The translations under genes and the position numbers were made by a program. A DNA stretch of 64,000 nt from Sphingomonas sp. dw_22 (GTDB lineage Bacteria; Pseudomonadota; Alphaproteobacteria; Sphingomonadales; Sphingomonadaceae): positions 1 through 64,000 of the forward strand of contig NZ_JAAVVE010000012.1 of assembly GCF_018449795.1 (NCBI RefSeq). Reading direction: 5' to 3'. Shown here one piece after another: positions 25,300 through 34,213 of this stretch (the stretch's first letter is position 1; every line of letters starts with the position of its first letter). Under the pieces are notes generated by a model that worked only from the letters and a program-made list of their open reading frames with translations, was not told the origin of the DNA and did no database searches.

Positions 25300-25355
25300 A
25301 CGTCTCGGCAACGCGCGCTTGACGAGTCAGCCCGCATCGTCTTCGTGACGCGGAT

Positions 25356-25442
25356 GCGGACGTGGCGGAACCGGTAGACGCCGGAGACTTAAAATCTTCT
25401 GCCCCTCGGGGCGTGCGGGTTCGAGTCCCGCCGTCCGCACCA
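25356..25442 (+). tRNA. tRNA-Leu (TAA anticodon)
   Basis: An 87-nt class II tRNA with a long variable arm (TGCCCCTCGGGGCG). The acceptor stem GCGGACG pairs with CGTCCGC and CCA is encoded. The anticodon loop CTTAAAA gives TAA, reading the UUA/UUG leucine codons. A -35-like TTGACG lies at 25319-25324. Confidence 0.97.
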
Positions 25443-25455
25443 AATCCCTCAGCGC

Positions 25456-25689
25456 TTACGGGCTGTCGGGATCATCGTCGTCGGTCGCGATGATGACGCC
25501 GCCCGCCACGATGGCGGCGATGCCGATCAGCGCGATGATCGGTGCTCCGGCAAGCTGCGACGATTTATCCGACTTGGTCGCCGCCCGCAGCGACAATTTG
25601 GATGCCGGCGCTTGCGCCGCCAGCGCGGGCACCGCAGCGAGCGAGAGGGCGGCCAGGCTGACCGCGGCTTTGCCAAGGATACGCGACAT
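25456..25689 (-). CDS. Small exported or membrane protein, 77 residues
   Basis: The N-terminal 25 residues (AAVSLAALSLAAVPALA) look like a signal peptide, followed by a Lys/Ser-rich section and a second hydrophobic segment (APIIALIGIAAIVAGGVIIA) with an acidic tail DDDDP. Similar short proteins with a signal peptide and one membrane helix are common in sphingomonads, but I know no function. It converges with tRNA-Leu, and its start region faces the lipoprotein gene at 25855, so the two share an intergenic promoter region. Confidence 0.65.
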   Translation of the reverse strand: MSRILGKAAVSLAALSLAAVPALAAQAPASKLSLRAATKSDKSSQLAGAPIIALIGIAAIVAGGVIIATDDDDPDSP

Positions 25690-25854
25690 TGTGGAACTCC
25701 CTATAATGTCAGCCGCTTAAACCGGCGCACTGCCATTCGGTTCCATCGCCCATGCCGCGCTGCGGCAAGGCGGCGCTGGGCAACGGCGGCCAGCGGGGTT
25801 GGCAGCCCGGTGGCGAGGCCATACACCCGCTTCGTCGTCCCCGCCGGAACCGCC

Positions 25855-27321
25855 ATGCATCGACTTGCCCTGCCCGCTCTGACTCTCGCCCTGCTCGCGG
25901 GCGGGTGCGGGACCGTGGGCCAGCGCCGCGACGATGCGCCGGTAGTGGTGAGCGCGATCGGCGGCCCTGCCGAGCCGGCCGATCCCAGCGCCAGCGAGAT
26001 GACGACGGCCCAGCGCGTGCTGATGGGCGCCACCGCCCAGGGGCTGGTCCGCTTCGACGCGACCGGCCAGATCGAGCCGGGCCTGGCCGAGCGCTGGATC
26101 GTGATCGACGACGGCCGCAGCTATATCTTCCGCCTGCGCGACGCCGCCTGGTCCGATGGTCAGCCGGTCACCGCCGAACAGGTGGTGCGCGTGCTGCGCC
26201 GCGCCGCCGCGCCGAACAGCCGCAACGCGCTCGCGCCCTTCCTCGCGGTGATCGAGGAAGTCGTCGAGATGACGCCGCAGGTGATCGAGGTGCGGCTCAA
26301 GCGGCCGCGCCCAGACCTGCTCAAGCTCTTCGCCCAGCCTGAACTGGCAATCTTCCGCACGCGCAGCTTCGTGGGAAGCGGCCCCTTCATCGCGTCGCGC
26401 GACAGCCATGCCGGCCTGTTGCTGCGCCCCGCCCCGGACCCCACCCAGCCCGACGACCATAGCGGGCCGGCACCCGAGGAGACGGTGCGCCTGTTCGGCG
26501 AGCGGGCGGCGGTGGCGCTGGCCCGGCTGCGCGCGCGCCAGTCCGATCTCATCCTGGGCGGCACCTTTGCCGACTGGCCGATCGTCGCCCGGGCCGGGAT
26601 CGCCGCAGCCAATGTCCAGATCGATCCCGCCATCGGCCTGTTCGGGCTGGCGGTCGTCCGTCCCGAGGGCTTCCTGGCCGATGCCGGCAATCGCGCGGCG
26701 ATCGCGATGGCGATCGATCGCGTCGCGCTGACGTCCGCAGTGCTTCCCGATTGGGCGCCGATCGAAACGCTGCTGCCGAGCCAGCTCGATTCCGCCACGC
26801 AGCCGACCCAGCCGGACTGGGCGCCGCTGCCGCTCGATGCCCGGCGCCAGAACGCGCGCGCCAGGGTCGCGGCCTGGAAGCGGGCCCATCCCGGGCCGGC
26901 GACGGTTCGGATCGCCCTCCCCTCCGGCCCCGGCGCCACCCTGGTCTGGGCATATCTCGCCAAGGCGTTGTACGACATCGGCCTTGTCCCGGAGCGCACG
27001 GCCCTGGACGAACGGACCGCCGGCCTGCGCCTGATCGACGCCGTCGCGCCCTATGACAGCGGCCGCTGGTTCGTCGCCACGGCATGCCGCGCCTGCTCCA
27101 GCGACGCTGCGGCATTGGTCGAGGCGGCGCGCGACGCCCCCGATCTCGCGAGCCGCGCCCAGCGTATCGCCGAGGCGGACGCTGCAATCGCCGCCGACGC
27201 TACCTATATCCCGATCGCGCAGCCGCTGCGCTGGTCGGTTGTCGCACTCAGGCTGGGCGCGTGGCAGCGGAACAGCCGCGCCTGGCACCCGTTGAACCAC
27301 CTGCGCAACGATGCGGAGTGA
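25855..27321 (+). CDS. Lipoprotein, ABC-transporter family 5 substrate-binding protein
   Basis: A 488-residue extracytoplasmic binding protein. The signal peptide ends in a lipobox LAGGC (Cys19), so it should be a periplasm-facing lipoprotein. The body matches the peptide/nickel-type SBP family 5 (GLVRFDATGQIEPGLAERWIV, WSDGQPVTAEQVVRVLRR, PNSRNAL). No permease or ATPase genes are next to it, so it may work alone or with a distant transporter, or have lost transport use. The ligand is unknown. The ATG at 25855 is chosen because it starts the signal peptide. The DUF4112 gene overlaps its end. Confidence 0.8.
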   Translation: MHRLALPALTLALLAGGCGTVGQRRDDAPVVVSAIGGPAEPADPSASEMTTAQRVLMGATAQGLVRFDATGQIEPGLAERWIVIDDGRSYIFRLRDAAWSDGQPVTAEQVVRVLRRAAAPNSRNALAPFLAVIEEVVEMTPQVIEVRLKRPRPDLLKLFAQPELAIFRTRSFVGSGPFIASRDSHAGLLLRPAPDPTQPDDHSGPAPEETVRLFGERAAVALARLRARQSDLILGGTFADWPIVARAGIAAANVQIDPAIGLFGLAVVRPEGFLADAGNRAAIAMAIDRVALTSAVLPDWAPIETLLPSQLDSATQPTQPDWAPLPLDARRQNARARVAAWKRAHPGPATVRIALPSGPGATLVWAYLAKALYDIGLVPERTALDERTAGLRLIDAVAPYDSGRWFVATACRACSSDAAALVEAARDAPDLASRAQRIAEADAAIAADATYIPIAQPLRWSVVALRLGAWQRNSRAWHPLNHLRNDAE

Positions 27322-27322
27322 G

Positions 27323-27754
27323 ATGGTGGCAGTGAAGACGACGCGGATGGCCTCGGGGCCGATGGCCGGCCTGCCCTTGGGCAAGAACCCGGCCGATGTC
27401 CGCCGCCGGATCGAGGCGATGGAGAAGCTGCTCGAACGCGGCTTCACCATTCCCGGCACCAGGCAGGTGTTCGGCCTCGACGTGATCCTCGACCTGATCC
27501 CGGTCGGCGGCGACTTCATCGCGGCCGCGATGGGCATCTACATGGTGATCGAGGCGCGCAACCTGGGCATGTCGAAGTCGGCAATCGCGCGGATGCTGGG
27601 CAATGTCGGGATCGACTGGGCGCTGGGGCTGATCCCCTGGGTGGGCATGATCCCCGATTTCTTCTTCCGGTCGAACACGCGCAACCTGAAGATCATCCGC
27701 AAGCATCTCGACAAGCATTACCCATCGACCGTGACGATCGACCAGCACGCCTGA
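27323..27754 (+). CDS. DUF4112 domain-containing membrane protein
   Basis: A 143-residue protein with the DUF4112 core: FGLDVILDLIPVGGDFIAAAMGIYMVIEA, then LGNVGIDWALGLIPWVGMIPDFFFRSNTRN. Two or three hydrophobic helices are expected. The function is unknown. GGAGTGAG lies directly before the ATG at 27323, while an in-frame ATG at 27311 would overlap the preceding lipoprotein stop by 11 bases. The two genes look co-transcribed. Two inverted REP-like units follow the stop. Confidence 0.83.
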   Translation: MVAVKTTRMASGPMAGLPLGKNPADVRRRIEAMEKLLERGFTIPGTRQVFGLDVILDLIPVGGDFIAAAMGIYMVIEARNLGMSKSAIARMLGNVGIDWALGLIPWVGMIPDFFFRSNTRNLKIIRKHLDKHYPSTVTIDQHA

Positions 27755-27771
27755 GGTCGTTGGCAAAGCCC

Positions 27772-27871
27772 TTCCCCGGCGAAAGCCGGGGCCCAGTATC
27801 GAGCCGGCATGAGGAAAGGGCCGCTCCATCCCAAGCCACATCGCAACTGGATCCCGGCCTTCGCCGGGGAA
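27772..27871. repeat. REPIN-like pair of inverted palindromic units
   Basis: Two units of about 26 bases in opposite orientation, each holding a hairpin: 27772-27797 (TTCCCCGGC-GAAA-GCCGGGG, then CCCAGT) and 27846-27871, whose reverse complement matches at 23 of 26 positions. Together they form a long imperfect hairpin. It lies between DUF4112 and the convergent RNase T2 gene. Such paired REPs are moved by RAYT transposases, none of which are encoded here. Confidence 0.75.
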
Positions 27872-27887
27872 AATATTGGTGGATGCC

Positions 27888-28601
27888 TTACCGCCCGCCG
27901 CGCCAGATCTTCACCAGCGCGGCATCGGGCGTGCCGCCGGTGCCCGGCTTGCAGCGCTCGTAGCGGAAGCCCTTGTCGAGGCAGAGCCAGAGTTCGTCGA
28001 GCCAGTCCTGCCGTGTGGTCGTCACGCGGATCGCGGTGGCGGGCAGGCCCGGATTGGCGGCGGCGAGGGCCTGCTTGAACTGCGCCACGGTAAGCGTGCG
28101 GCGTGACAGAGCCGCCATGTCCGGAAAGCGCAGCGCCGAATAGAGCCGCGTCGCCCGGCCGAAAAATTGCTGCATCGACATGGCCGTGCAGGTGCCGTGC
28201 TTGGCCCATTCATGCTGGATGAGCTGTTCGGACGGCGTCGAGCACAGCGTGCTGCGGAGCACGGCGGGCGGCACGATCGCCGCCTTGGCGCAATATTGCG
28301 GCCAGTCCTTGCCATAGCCGTCCGGCCACAGCCCATGCAGCGTGAAGCCGAAGCGAGTGCCGCCGCCGCACTGGAAGCGCGCGCCGGGCGTATCGCCATT
28401 GGCGCGGCAATAGCCGGGGCTCCAGGTGAGCGCGAGCGTGTAGCTGCCGATCGGCAGCACGCGGCGCGGCTGATCGGCGCTGGGCAGGTCGGGCCGGGGC
28501 CGTTGCAGCTTGGCGGGCGGCGTGCACATCAGCGCCTGGGCGTTCGCCAGGCCAGGGAGCAGCGAGAGCGCCGATGCGGCGACGCCGAACAGAATCTTCA
28601 C
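27888..28601 (-). CDS. Ribonuclease T2 family protein
   Basis: A 237-residue secreted RNase with a signal peptide (residues 1-21, VAASALSLLPGLANA) and both active-site boxes of the T2 family: His89 in TLHGLWPD and His130/Glu131/His135 in HEWAKHGTC. It should cleave RNA outside the cytosol, for nutrient salvage or other uses. I chose GTG 28601, which gives the signal peptide and has GAGGAG about 10 bases upstream; the frame further upstream is the antisense shadow of nadC. It follows nadC by 11 bases in the same transcript. Confidence 0.88.
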   Translation of the reverse strand: MKILFGVAASALSLLPGLANAQALMCTPPAKLQRPRPDLPSADQPRRVLPIGSYTLALTWSPGYCRANGDTPGARFQCGGGTRFGFTLHGLWPDGYGKDWPQYCAKAAIVPPAVLRSTLCSTPSEQLIQHEWAKHGTCTAMSMQQFFGRATRLYSALRFPDMAALSRRTLTVAQFKQALAAANPGLPATAIRVTTTRQDWLDELWLCLDKGFRYERCKPGTGGTPDAALVKIWRGGR

Positions 28602-28612
28602 GGTCGATCTCC

Positions 28613-29461
28613 TCAAGCGCTCTGGGCGAAGTCGAGCCCGATATCCGCCGCCGGGGCGGACTGGGTGAGCCGGCCGACGCTGACATAGGTCACACCGCTT
28701 TCGGCGATCGCGCGGATCGTGTCGAGCCGCACCCCGCCCGAAGCCTCGGTGGGGATGCGCCCATCGACCAGCGCGACGGCCTCGCGCAGCATCTCCGGCC
28801 CCATATTGTCGAGCAGCAGGTGCGTGGCCCCGGCGACAAGCGCCGGCTCGATCTGGGCAATCCGGTCGACCTCGACGATGATCCGGGCAATCCCGGCCGC
28901 CACCGCACGGCGCACCGCCTCCTCGACCGAACCCGCCACCGCAACGTGATTGTCCTTTATCATCGCCGCATCCCACAGGCCCATGCGATGATTGGTCGCG
29001 CCGCCCATCCGCGTCGCATATTTCTCCAGCACGCGCAGCCCCGGCAGCGTCTTGCGCGTGTCGAGCAGCGTCGCGCCGGTGCCGGCGATCGCATCGACAT
29101 AGCTGCGCGTCATCGTCGCGATGCCCGAGAGGTGCTGCACGGTGTTGAGCGCCGAACGCTCGGCGGTGAGCATCGCCCGCGCGCTTCCGCGCAGCCGGAG
29201 CAGATCGGTCCCCGCCTCCACCCGGTCGCCATCCTCCACGAGCCGCTCGATCGCCACATCAGGATCGAGCGCGCGGAAGAACGCCTCGGCGATCGGCAGC
29301 CCCGCGACGACGATCGCATCGCGGCTGTCCATCACCCCGTCGAACACCGCGTCCGCCGGGATCACCGCCGCCGAGGTGATGTCGCCGAGATCGCCCAGAT
29401 CCTCGGCAAGCGTATCGCGCACGAAGCGGTCGAGATCGAAATGGTCGAGGCGGAAGGTCAT
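28613..29461 (-). CDS. nadC: Nicotinate-nucleotide pyrophosphorylase (carboxylating)
   Basis: Quinolinate phosphoribosyltransferase, the third step of de novo NAD synthesis. The 282 residues carry LVEDGDRVEAGTDLLRLRG, ERSALNTVQHLSGIAT, the catalytic-basic stretch TRKTLPGLRVLEK and IEVDRIAQ / LDNMGPE / EASGGVRLDTI, all family motifs. nadA is 2.2 kb further upstream in the same orientation; nadB is not in the window. The RNase T2 gene is downstream in the same operon, and a regulator gene is upstream with 21 bases between. Confidence 0.95.
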   Translation of the reverse strand: MTFRLDHFDLDRFVRDTLAEDLGDLGDITSAAVIPADAVFDGVMDSRDAIVVAGLPIAEAFFRALDPDVAIERLVEDGDRVEAGTDLLRLRGSARAMLTAERSALNTVQHLSGIATMTRSYVDAIAGTGATLLDTRKTLPGLRVLEKYATRMGGATNHRMGLWDAAMIKDNHVAVAGSVEEAVRRAVAAGIARIIVEVDRIAQIEPALVAGATHLLLDNMGPEMLREAVALVDGRIPTEASGGVRLDTIRAIAESGVTYVSVGRLTQSAPAADIGLDFAQSA

Positions 29462-29482
29462 GGATCGCCTCTAGGCTTGTCC

Positions 29483-30448
29483 CTAGGCGAACGACAAGAG
29501 CGGCGGGCGGCCCTCGACATAGCAGCGCGCCGGATCCTCGAAGCAGAAGCCGCCCGCCGCCAGCCGGATCAATATCTGGCGCGTGTGATCGGTGCTCGTC
29601 CGGCTGTCCGCCACGGCGGCGGGATCGTCGAGTTCCGCGTCGGAGACCAGCAGCCCGCCTGCCCTGCGCACCAGCACGCCCTTCTCGATCAGCGCGCTCA
29701 CCCGCCGGTGCGTCGTCGATGTCGCAAGGCCCATCGCCCGCGCCACCGCCCCGGTGGAGACCGGCGCGCGCAGCGCCTCGTCCGGGATCTGGGTGAAATC
29801 GGCATGGGCCAGCGACACTTCCCGATTATAGATGAACGGCCGCGCATTGGCGCAGGTCACCGCGACCAGGATCGCCAGGTCGATCCAGCGCTGGAACCGA
29901 TGCGCATGGAACTCCACCCCGGTCAGCAGCACGTCGTGCGCGGCGGCCAGCCCGGTGCGCCAGTCATAATCGACCTGCGGCCGCTGCTCGGGAAGCGGTA
30001 GGCCGAACCACGCCATGTCCTCGATCAGCCGCACCAGCGCATCGTGATGGAAATGGAACATCGCCTTGATCGCCGGCCGCTCGTGCACCTCGGGCGGGAC
30101 CGTCACGCCCGCGGAGGTCCGGACGCAGAGCCCCGCGTCGCACAGCCCATGGATATGCCGCCGCACCGTCTCGAACGGCCGCGCCAGCGAGGCGGCGAGC
30201 CCGTTGATGCTGATCGCCCTCGCTCCCCGTTCGCCGGGACGGGCATGCCCCTCCGAATGGCCCGACAGAAGCTCGCTTTCCCGCGCCACGACCATGAAGA
30301 TGATCGCGCGATCGAGATCCCCGTCAAAGGCGCGGATCCCCACGGCGATGGAGCCGGTCTGCATCTCGGCGAGCAGGCGCACCAAGAGCCTTCCCTGCGA
30401 GAAGGGATTGCGTTGCCGGATTGCCGATGGCGGCCGGGGGACCTGCAT
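29483..30448 (-). CDS. Winged-helix DNA-binding protein of unknown target
   Basis: A 321-residue predicted regulator. Two helix-turn-helix-like regions are visible: around residues 75-120 (ISINGLAASLARPFETVRRHIHGLCDAG) and near 215-265 (APVSTGAVARAMGLATSTTHRRVSALIEKGVLVRR), the second close to MarR/IclR-type winged helices. The middle (residues 125-205) is aromatic-rich and may be a dimer or ligand domain. I took the ATG at 30448 because the upstream extension overlaps the promoter region of the gene at 30578; there is no strong ribosome-binding site. It is next to nadC, so NAD metabolism control is possible but unsupported. I do not recognise a named family. Confidence 0.6.
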   Translation of the reverse strand: MQVPRPPSAIRQRNPFSQGRLLVRLLAEMQTGSIAVGIRAFDGDLDRAIIFMVVARESELLSGHSEGHARPGERGARAISINGLAASLARPFETVRRHIHGLCDAGLCVRTSAGVTVPPEVHERPAIKAMFHFHHDALVRLIEDMAWFGLPLPEQRPQVDYDWRTGLAAAHDVLLTGVEFHAHRFQRWIDLAILVAVTCANARPFIYNREVSLAHADFTQIPDEALRAPVSTGAVARAMGLATSTTHRRVSALIEKGVLVRRAGGLLVSDAELDDPAAVADSRTSTDHTRQILIRLAAGGFCFEDPARCYVEGRPPLLSFA

Positions 30449-30577
30449 CAATAGGCAACATCTGCCTCGGCCGGCCGCCGGACAAGGCCGATTCTGTAAA
30501 ATACTGTAACGAAATATTTGCAATTCGGCGCAACTCTGTCCCAGAACGGTGCGTGACGTACCGGGGGGCGCGTTCGA

Positions 30578-30961
30578 ATGGATAAGACGGGATCGCCTGA
30601 AGGCTGGACCTCGACCGCCTGCGTGCTGCGCCAGGCGCGTGAGGCGCGTGGCCTTTCGCTCGACGAGCTTGCCGCGCAGACCTGCATTTCCCGTCATCAC
30701 CTCACCGCCATCGAGCAGGCCGAGTTCGGTCGCTTCGGCGCGCCGATCTATGCCGTGGGCTTCGCCCGCAGCGTCGCGCGGACGCTGGGCGTGGACGAGC
30801 AGCCGATCGTCGATGCGATCAAGGCGGGCATCGCCCAGCTCGCGCCGGCGCCGATCGCCGAACCGGAAGCACGTTCGCTCGGCTTCGCGCTCGGCCTCTC
30901 CGCCGCAGCGGCGGTGGCGCTGTCGGTGGTGGTGTCGCTGATCCCGGGGCTGCGGCCTTAA
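30578..30961 (+). CDS. RodZ-like helix-turn-helix membrane protein, short form
   Basis: A 127-residue protein with an N-terminal HTH_25-type domain (VLRQAREARGLSLDELAAQTCISRHHLTAIEQAEF, residues 16-50; GAPIYAVGFARSVARTLGVD, 54-73) and one membrane helix at the C-terminus (FALGLSAAAAVALSVVVSLIPGL). It resembles the cytoplasmic plus transmembrane part of RodZ, the MreB-linked shape protein, but lacks the periplasmic domain. It could be a paralogue in cell-shape control or a separate regulator. It is divergent from the regulator at 29483 and convergent with the gene at 31100. Confidence 0.7.
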   Translation: MDKTGSPEGWTSTACVLRQAREARGLSLDELAAQTCISRHHLTAIEQAEFGRFGAPIYAVGFARSVARTLGVDEQPIVDAIKAGIAQLAPAPIAEPEARSLGFALGLSAAAAVALSVVVSLIPGLRP

Positions 30962-31031
30962 ACCGGATCGAGTTTCGGCGTCCCGATACGACGCATTCCG
31001 CCACGCCGGACCCATTTACTCAAATCGTTGC

Positions 31032-31089
31032 GCCGTCGCGCGAACCGATTCTTCGCGCGACGGCACGACGGTGCCGGGCATAATGCCCG
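31032..31089. terminator. Tandem hairpins between convergent genes
   Basis: Hairpin 1 is a 13-bp perfect stem, GCCGTCGCGCGAA with TTCGCGCGACGGC, loop CCGATTC (31032-31064). Hairpin 2 is CGGGCAT-A-ATGCCCG (31075-31089). Neither has a T-run, but they separate two convergent genes and probably block read-through. The arm TTCGCGCGACGGC also occurs in the large element at 44740-44901. Confidence 0.6.
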
Positions 31090-31099
31090 CCGAGTACTC

Positions 31100-31561
31100 T
31101 CAGACGCCGTTGAACAGCGTCGGGTTATCCATCTCGCTACGCTCGATCAGCTTGCCGCCATAGGTCTCGACCATCAGCCGCGCGCGGGCAGCGGGATCGC
31201 TCTCGGCGCCCGAGCCACCGGGCAGATCGAAGCCCGAACGGGTGGCGATGACCCCGGACTCATAGATCTGCGCGATCACCCGGCCGCCCACCTCGATATT
31301 GCCCCAGATCCTGGAGGCATCGTTGTCCGGAACCGCATCGCCGGAAAGCGACGAGACGGCATCGAACGTCTCCGGGCTCAGCGGAGGAACATATATCGGC
31401 GCGCCGCTCTTGGCGACGAGCAGGTCGGTAAGCCGGCCCAGATAGGTGAAGCCGGAGATCGCGATGCCGTCATGAGCTTCGCCAGGTTCCGGTTCGGTCG
31501 CCGCCGCGGCGGGACGCGGCGCAATCTGCGGGGTATGCGTTCCTTGAACTGCTGAGATCAT
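31100..31561 (-). CDS. Hypothetical protein, 153 residues
   Basis: I do not recognise this family. The first 35 residues are Pro/Ala-rich and look disordered; the rest contains ISGFTYLGRLTDLLVAKSGAPIYVPPLSPETFDAVSSLSGDAVPDND and IWGNIEVGGRVIAQIYESGV. There is no signal peptide or membrane segment. On the minus strand a TATAAT box lies at about 31601, 45 bases before the start, which argues for an own promoter. It follows nadA in the same direction with 58 bases between them, so it might also be the end of that transcript. Confidence 0.6.
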   Translation of the reverse strand: MISAVQGTHTPQIAPRPAAAATEPEPGEAHDGIAISGFTYLGRLTDLLVAKSGAPIYVPPLSPETFDAVSSLSGDAVPDNDASRIWGNIEVGGRVIAQIYESGVIATRSGFDLPGGSGAESDPAARARLMVETYGGKLIERSEMDNPTLFNGV

Positions 31562-31619
31562 CCGGATGCCTCCAACGCGCGCAGCGCGCGCAGTCCATTA
31601 TAGGATCGAGGCCGGCCCC

Positions 31620-32630
31620 TCAGGCTCCCGCCACGCGCACCGGCCCCAGATCGCCCTGCCCCACGGTGGCGCTCGCCATTTCCAGCATCCGGTCGAGACT
31701 CTTCTTGGCCTGTAGCCGCAGACCTTCCTCGATCTCGATCCTCGGCTCCAGGTCGCGCAGCGCCACGTAGAGCTTCTCCATCGTGTTGAGCGCCATATAC
31801 GGGCAGATATTGCAATTGCAGTTGCCGTCCGCGCCCGGCGCGCCGATGAAGGTCTTCTCCGGCAACGCCTTTTCCATCTGGTGGATGATGTGCGGCTCGG
31901 TCGCGACGATCAGCGTGTCGCCGGGGAAGGATTTGGCGAAATCGAGGATGCCCCGCGTCGATCCGACATAATCGGCATGGTCCAGGATATGCGGCGGGCA
32001 TTCGGGATGCGCCGCGATCGGCGCGCCCGGATGCTGGGCGCGCAGCTTGAGCAGCTCGGTTTCGCTGAACGCCTCGTGGACGATGCACACGCCCGGCCAC
32101 AGCAGCATCTCGCGCTTCAGCACGCGCGTCAGATAGCCGCCCAAATTGCGGTCCGGCCCGAAGATGATCTTCTGATCGAGCGGGATCTGGCTGAGGATCT
32201 TCTCGGCCGAGGAGCTGGTGACGATGATGTCGCTCAGCGCCTTAACCTCGGTCGAGCAGTTGATATAGGTGAGCGCGATGTGATCGGGATGCGCCGCGCG
32301 GAACGCCGCGAACTGATCGGGCGGGCAGCTGTCCTCCAGGCTGCACCCGGCGTTCATGTCGGGCAGCACGACGATCTTCTGCGGCGAGAGGATCTTCGCG
32401 GTCTCGGCCATGAAGCGCACGCCGCAGAACGCGATCACGTCCGCGTCGGTCTCGGCCGCCTTGCGGCTGAGGTCCAGGCTGTCGCCTACGAAATCGGCGA
32501 GATCCTGAAGCTCGGGCTTCTGATAATAATGGGCAAGGATGACGGCGTTGCGCTCCTTGCGCAGGCGATCGATCTCCGCGCGAAGATCGAGCCCCGCCAG
32601 GCTGCCGCCGATACCGTTACGCGCGTCCAT
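31620..32630 (-). CDS. nadA: Quinolinate synthase
   Basis: Condenses iminoaspartate with dihydroxyacetone phosphate to quinolinate using a [4Fe-4S] cluster. The 336 residues have the NadA features: [67 protein letters not shown] and [11 protein letters not shown]; cluster cysteines are in the CSLEDSC and NICPYM regions. I chose ATG 32630 from a cluster of three ATGs because GGGAG stands about 10 bases upstream and MDARNGI fits the family N-terminus. nadC lies downstream with a regulator and a RodZ-like gene between. Confidence 0.94.
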   Translation of the reverse strand: MDARNGIGGSLAGLDLRAEIDRLRKERNAVILAHYYQKPELQDLADFVGDSLDLSRKAAETDADVIAFCGVRFMAETAKILSPQKIVVLPDMNAGCSLEDSCPPDQFAAFRAAHPDHIALTYINCSTEVKALSDIIVTSSSAEKILSQIPLDQKIIFGPDRNLGGYLTRVLKREMLLWPGVCIVHEAFSETELLKLRAQHPGAPIAAHPECPPHILDHADYVGSTRGILDFAKSFPGDTLIVATEPHIIHQMEKALPEKTFIGAPGADGNCNCNICPYMALNTMEKLYVALRDLEPRIEIEEGLRLQAKKSLDRMLEMASATVGQGDLGPVRVAGA

Positions 32631-32682
32631 CCATCCATGCTCCCGTTGGTCGCCCGGCACATGGCCCCGGCGGCGGCAGGGA

Positions 32683-33459
32683 TCAAGGGAGCGGCGGAAA
32701 AGGCGGATAGGCGAGCGGCGCCAGCGCGGCGCCCGGCGTCCCGGCGACGGCCAGGTCGTACAGCGCCACGCCCAGGCTGCTCTCGCCGATCAGGACGATG
32801 GCGAGTTGCATCGCGACCATCGCCCCCAGCCCCCACCACCAGGCCGGATGCACCGATCCGGTGCGGCGCCGGTCTGCGGCGATGCCGATCAGCGGAAAGA
32901 TGAGCGTCGCGGCGAACACGACCCATCCGGCCCAGGGGATCAGCAGCGGCATCGGCAGCAGCCGACCGAAGGCGGGTCCGGTGAGCACCGACATGCCGCA
33001 ATAGTGGAGCCGCCGATGCCAGTCAGTCCGGCGCCGGAGCAGGATCGCGGCGACGCCGAGCCCGAAAAAGGCAAGCACCGACAAGGAGTTCATCACCAGG
33101 AAATAGGCCGGCTGGAAGAAGAAGGGCGCCGCGCCGCGCTGGACCATCAGGACCGTCGTATAGATGCCGACCACCAGCATCACGGTCATCCACGCCGCGC
33201 CCAGCCAGCCGAGCCGCCGGTGCAGCGCAATCGATCCGGATGCCGCCAGCGCGTTCTGCGCCACGTACAGCATCGTCCAGCCGAAAAAGACCAGCGCGTG
33301 GACATGGACATGGATCGGCGCGCCGAAGCTCGATCGCCCCATTGCGAGTTGGAGCGAGAAGCCGGCTGCGATCGTCAGCGCCATGACGATCGCCATCGTC
33401 AGGAAGAAGCGGGTATCGTCCCGCGCAGGCACCCGAACCGGTTCTGCAAGCGTCGCCAT
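32683..33459 (-). CDS. Multi-pass membrane protein with a histidine-rich first helix
   Basis: A 258-residue protein with about seven hydrophobic helices. The segment [20 protein letters not shown] and later HRRLHYCG and HRRLGWLG contain conserved-looking His residues, as in DUF2306-like and other heme or copper-binding membrane proteins. No clear family assignment is possible here. It is separated by 53 bases from nadA downstream and is the first gene in that direction. It lies about 60 bases from the DUF4230 gene (33521), also on the minus strand. Confidence 0.65.
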   Translation of the reverse strand: MATLAEPVRVPARDDTRFFLTMAIVMALTIAAGFSLQLAMGRSSFGAPIHVHVHALVFFGWTMLYVAQNALAASGSIALHRRLGWLGAAWMTVMLVVGIYTTVLMVQRGAAPFFFQPAYFLVMNSLSVLAFFGLGVAAILLRRRTDWHRRLHYCGMSVLTGPAFGRLLPMPLLIPWAGWVVFAATLIFPLIGIAADRRRTGSVHPAWWWGLGAMVAMQLAIVLIGESSLGVALYDLAVAGTPGAALAPLAYPPFPPLP

Positions 33460-33520
33460 CGGCAGCCCCCATCTGCACAGGCGCGCAGATATAGCCTAGC
33501 GCGGCCCGGCACTCAACGGC

Positions 33521-34213
33521 TCACCATTTGTTGGCGATGACATCCTCGGGGCGGCGCGATTCGTCCCAGCGCTCGCCCGGGCCGCGCGGTTCGTCGGCGA
33601 AGCGCACCGCGATATCGGCGTCGAGCCCGGCCGCCTTGAGCGGCAGCGCGAAGCTGTGCTCTACCGCACGGCGGGTCGCGTCGCGGGCCAGGCGCATCGG
33701 CGCCGCCTCTCGCGCCTGGCGGATCAGCTCGGTCTGGCCGGCCTTGCGATTGGCATCGTCGAGCTGCCCCTCGACATCGGTGAAGCGCATCAGCAGTCCG
33801 CCCGAATCATATTCGCGGATGGCGCCCATATCGATATCGGGGCCGACCACTTCGACCGGCGGCAGCGTGACGGTCAGCCGCTTGTTCGCCGCGTCCCATT
33901 GCAGATCCTGCTGGCGCAATTTGGCGAGGTCCACCTCGTAGCGGACCGCACCGGGCATGATGAGCGTCTTCTGCGCGCTCAGCCCCATCCGAGACTGTTT
34001 CGACGTCACCACCGCGACATAGCGCGCCGCGAAGGTCGAAAGCCGGTTCTGCTCGCGCAGGCCCTGGAGGCTGGCCGAGGCGACCGTCACCGGATCGGGC
34101 GCGAGGAAGCGGCTCTTGAGATAATCGCCCGCCAACCAGACGCCCGCGCCCAGCACCAGCGCGAAGGCGATCAGCGCCGCGAGCAGCTTCAGGCAGCCAT
34201 TGCCCTGCTTCAT
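33521..34213 (-). CDS. DUF4230 domain-containing protein
   Basis: A 230-residue membrane-anchored protein. Residues 8-30 form one N-terminal membrane helix (LKLLAALIAFALVLGAGVWLAG), and the rest resembles DUF4230 (SRMGLSAQKTLIMPGAVRYEVDLAKLRQQDLQWDAANKRLTV, where the amphipathic beta pattern is typical). The function is unknown. Its start overlaps the stop of the metallo-beta-lactamase-fold gene by 4 bases (ATGA), so the two are translationally coupled. Confidence 0.8.
   Translation of the reverse strand: MKQGNGCLKLLAALIAFALVLGAGVWLAGDYLKSRFLAPDPVTVASASLQGLREQNRLSTFAARYVAVVTSKQSRMGLSAQKTLIMPGAVRYEVDLAKLRQQDLQWDAANKRLTVTLPPVEVVGPDIDMGAIREYDSGGLLMRFTDVEGQLDDANRKAGQTELIRQAREAAPMRLARDATRRAVEHSFALPLKAAGLDADIAVRFADEPRGPGERWDESRRPEDVIANKW

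Noticed and set aside
25356..25442. tRNA-Leu as an integration site of a mobile element
   Set aside because: No integrase gene or duplicated tRNA 3' end is found near it.
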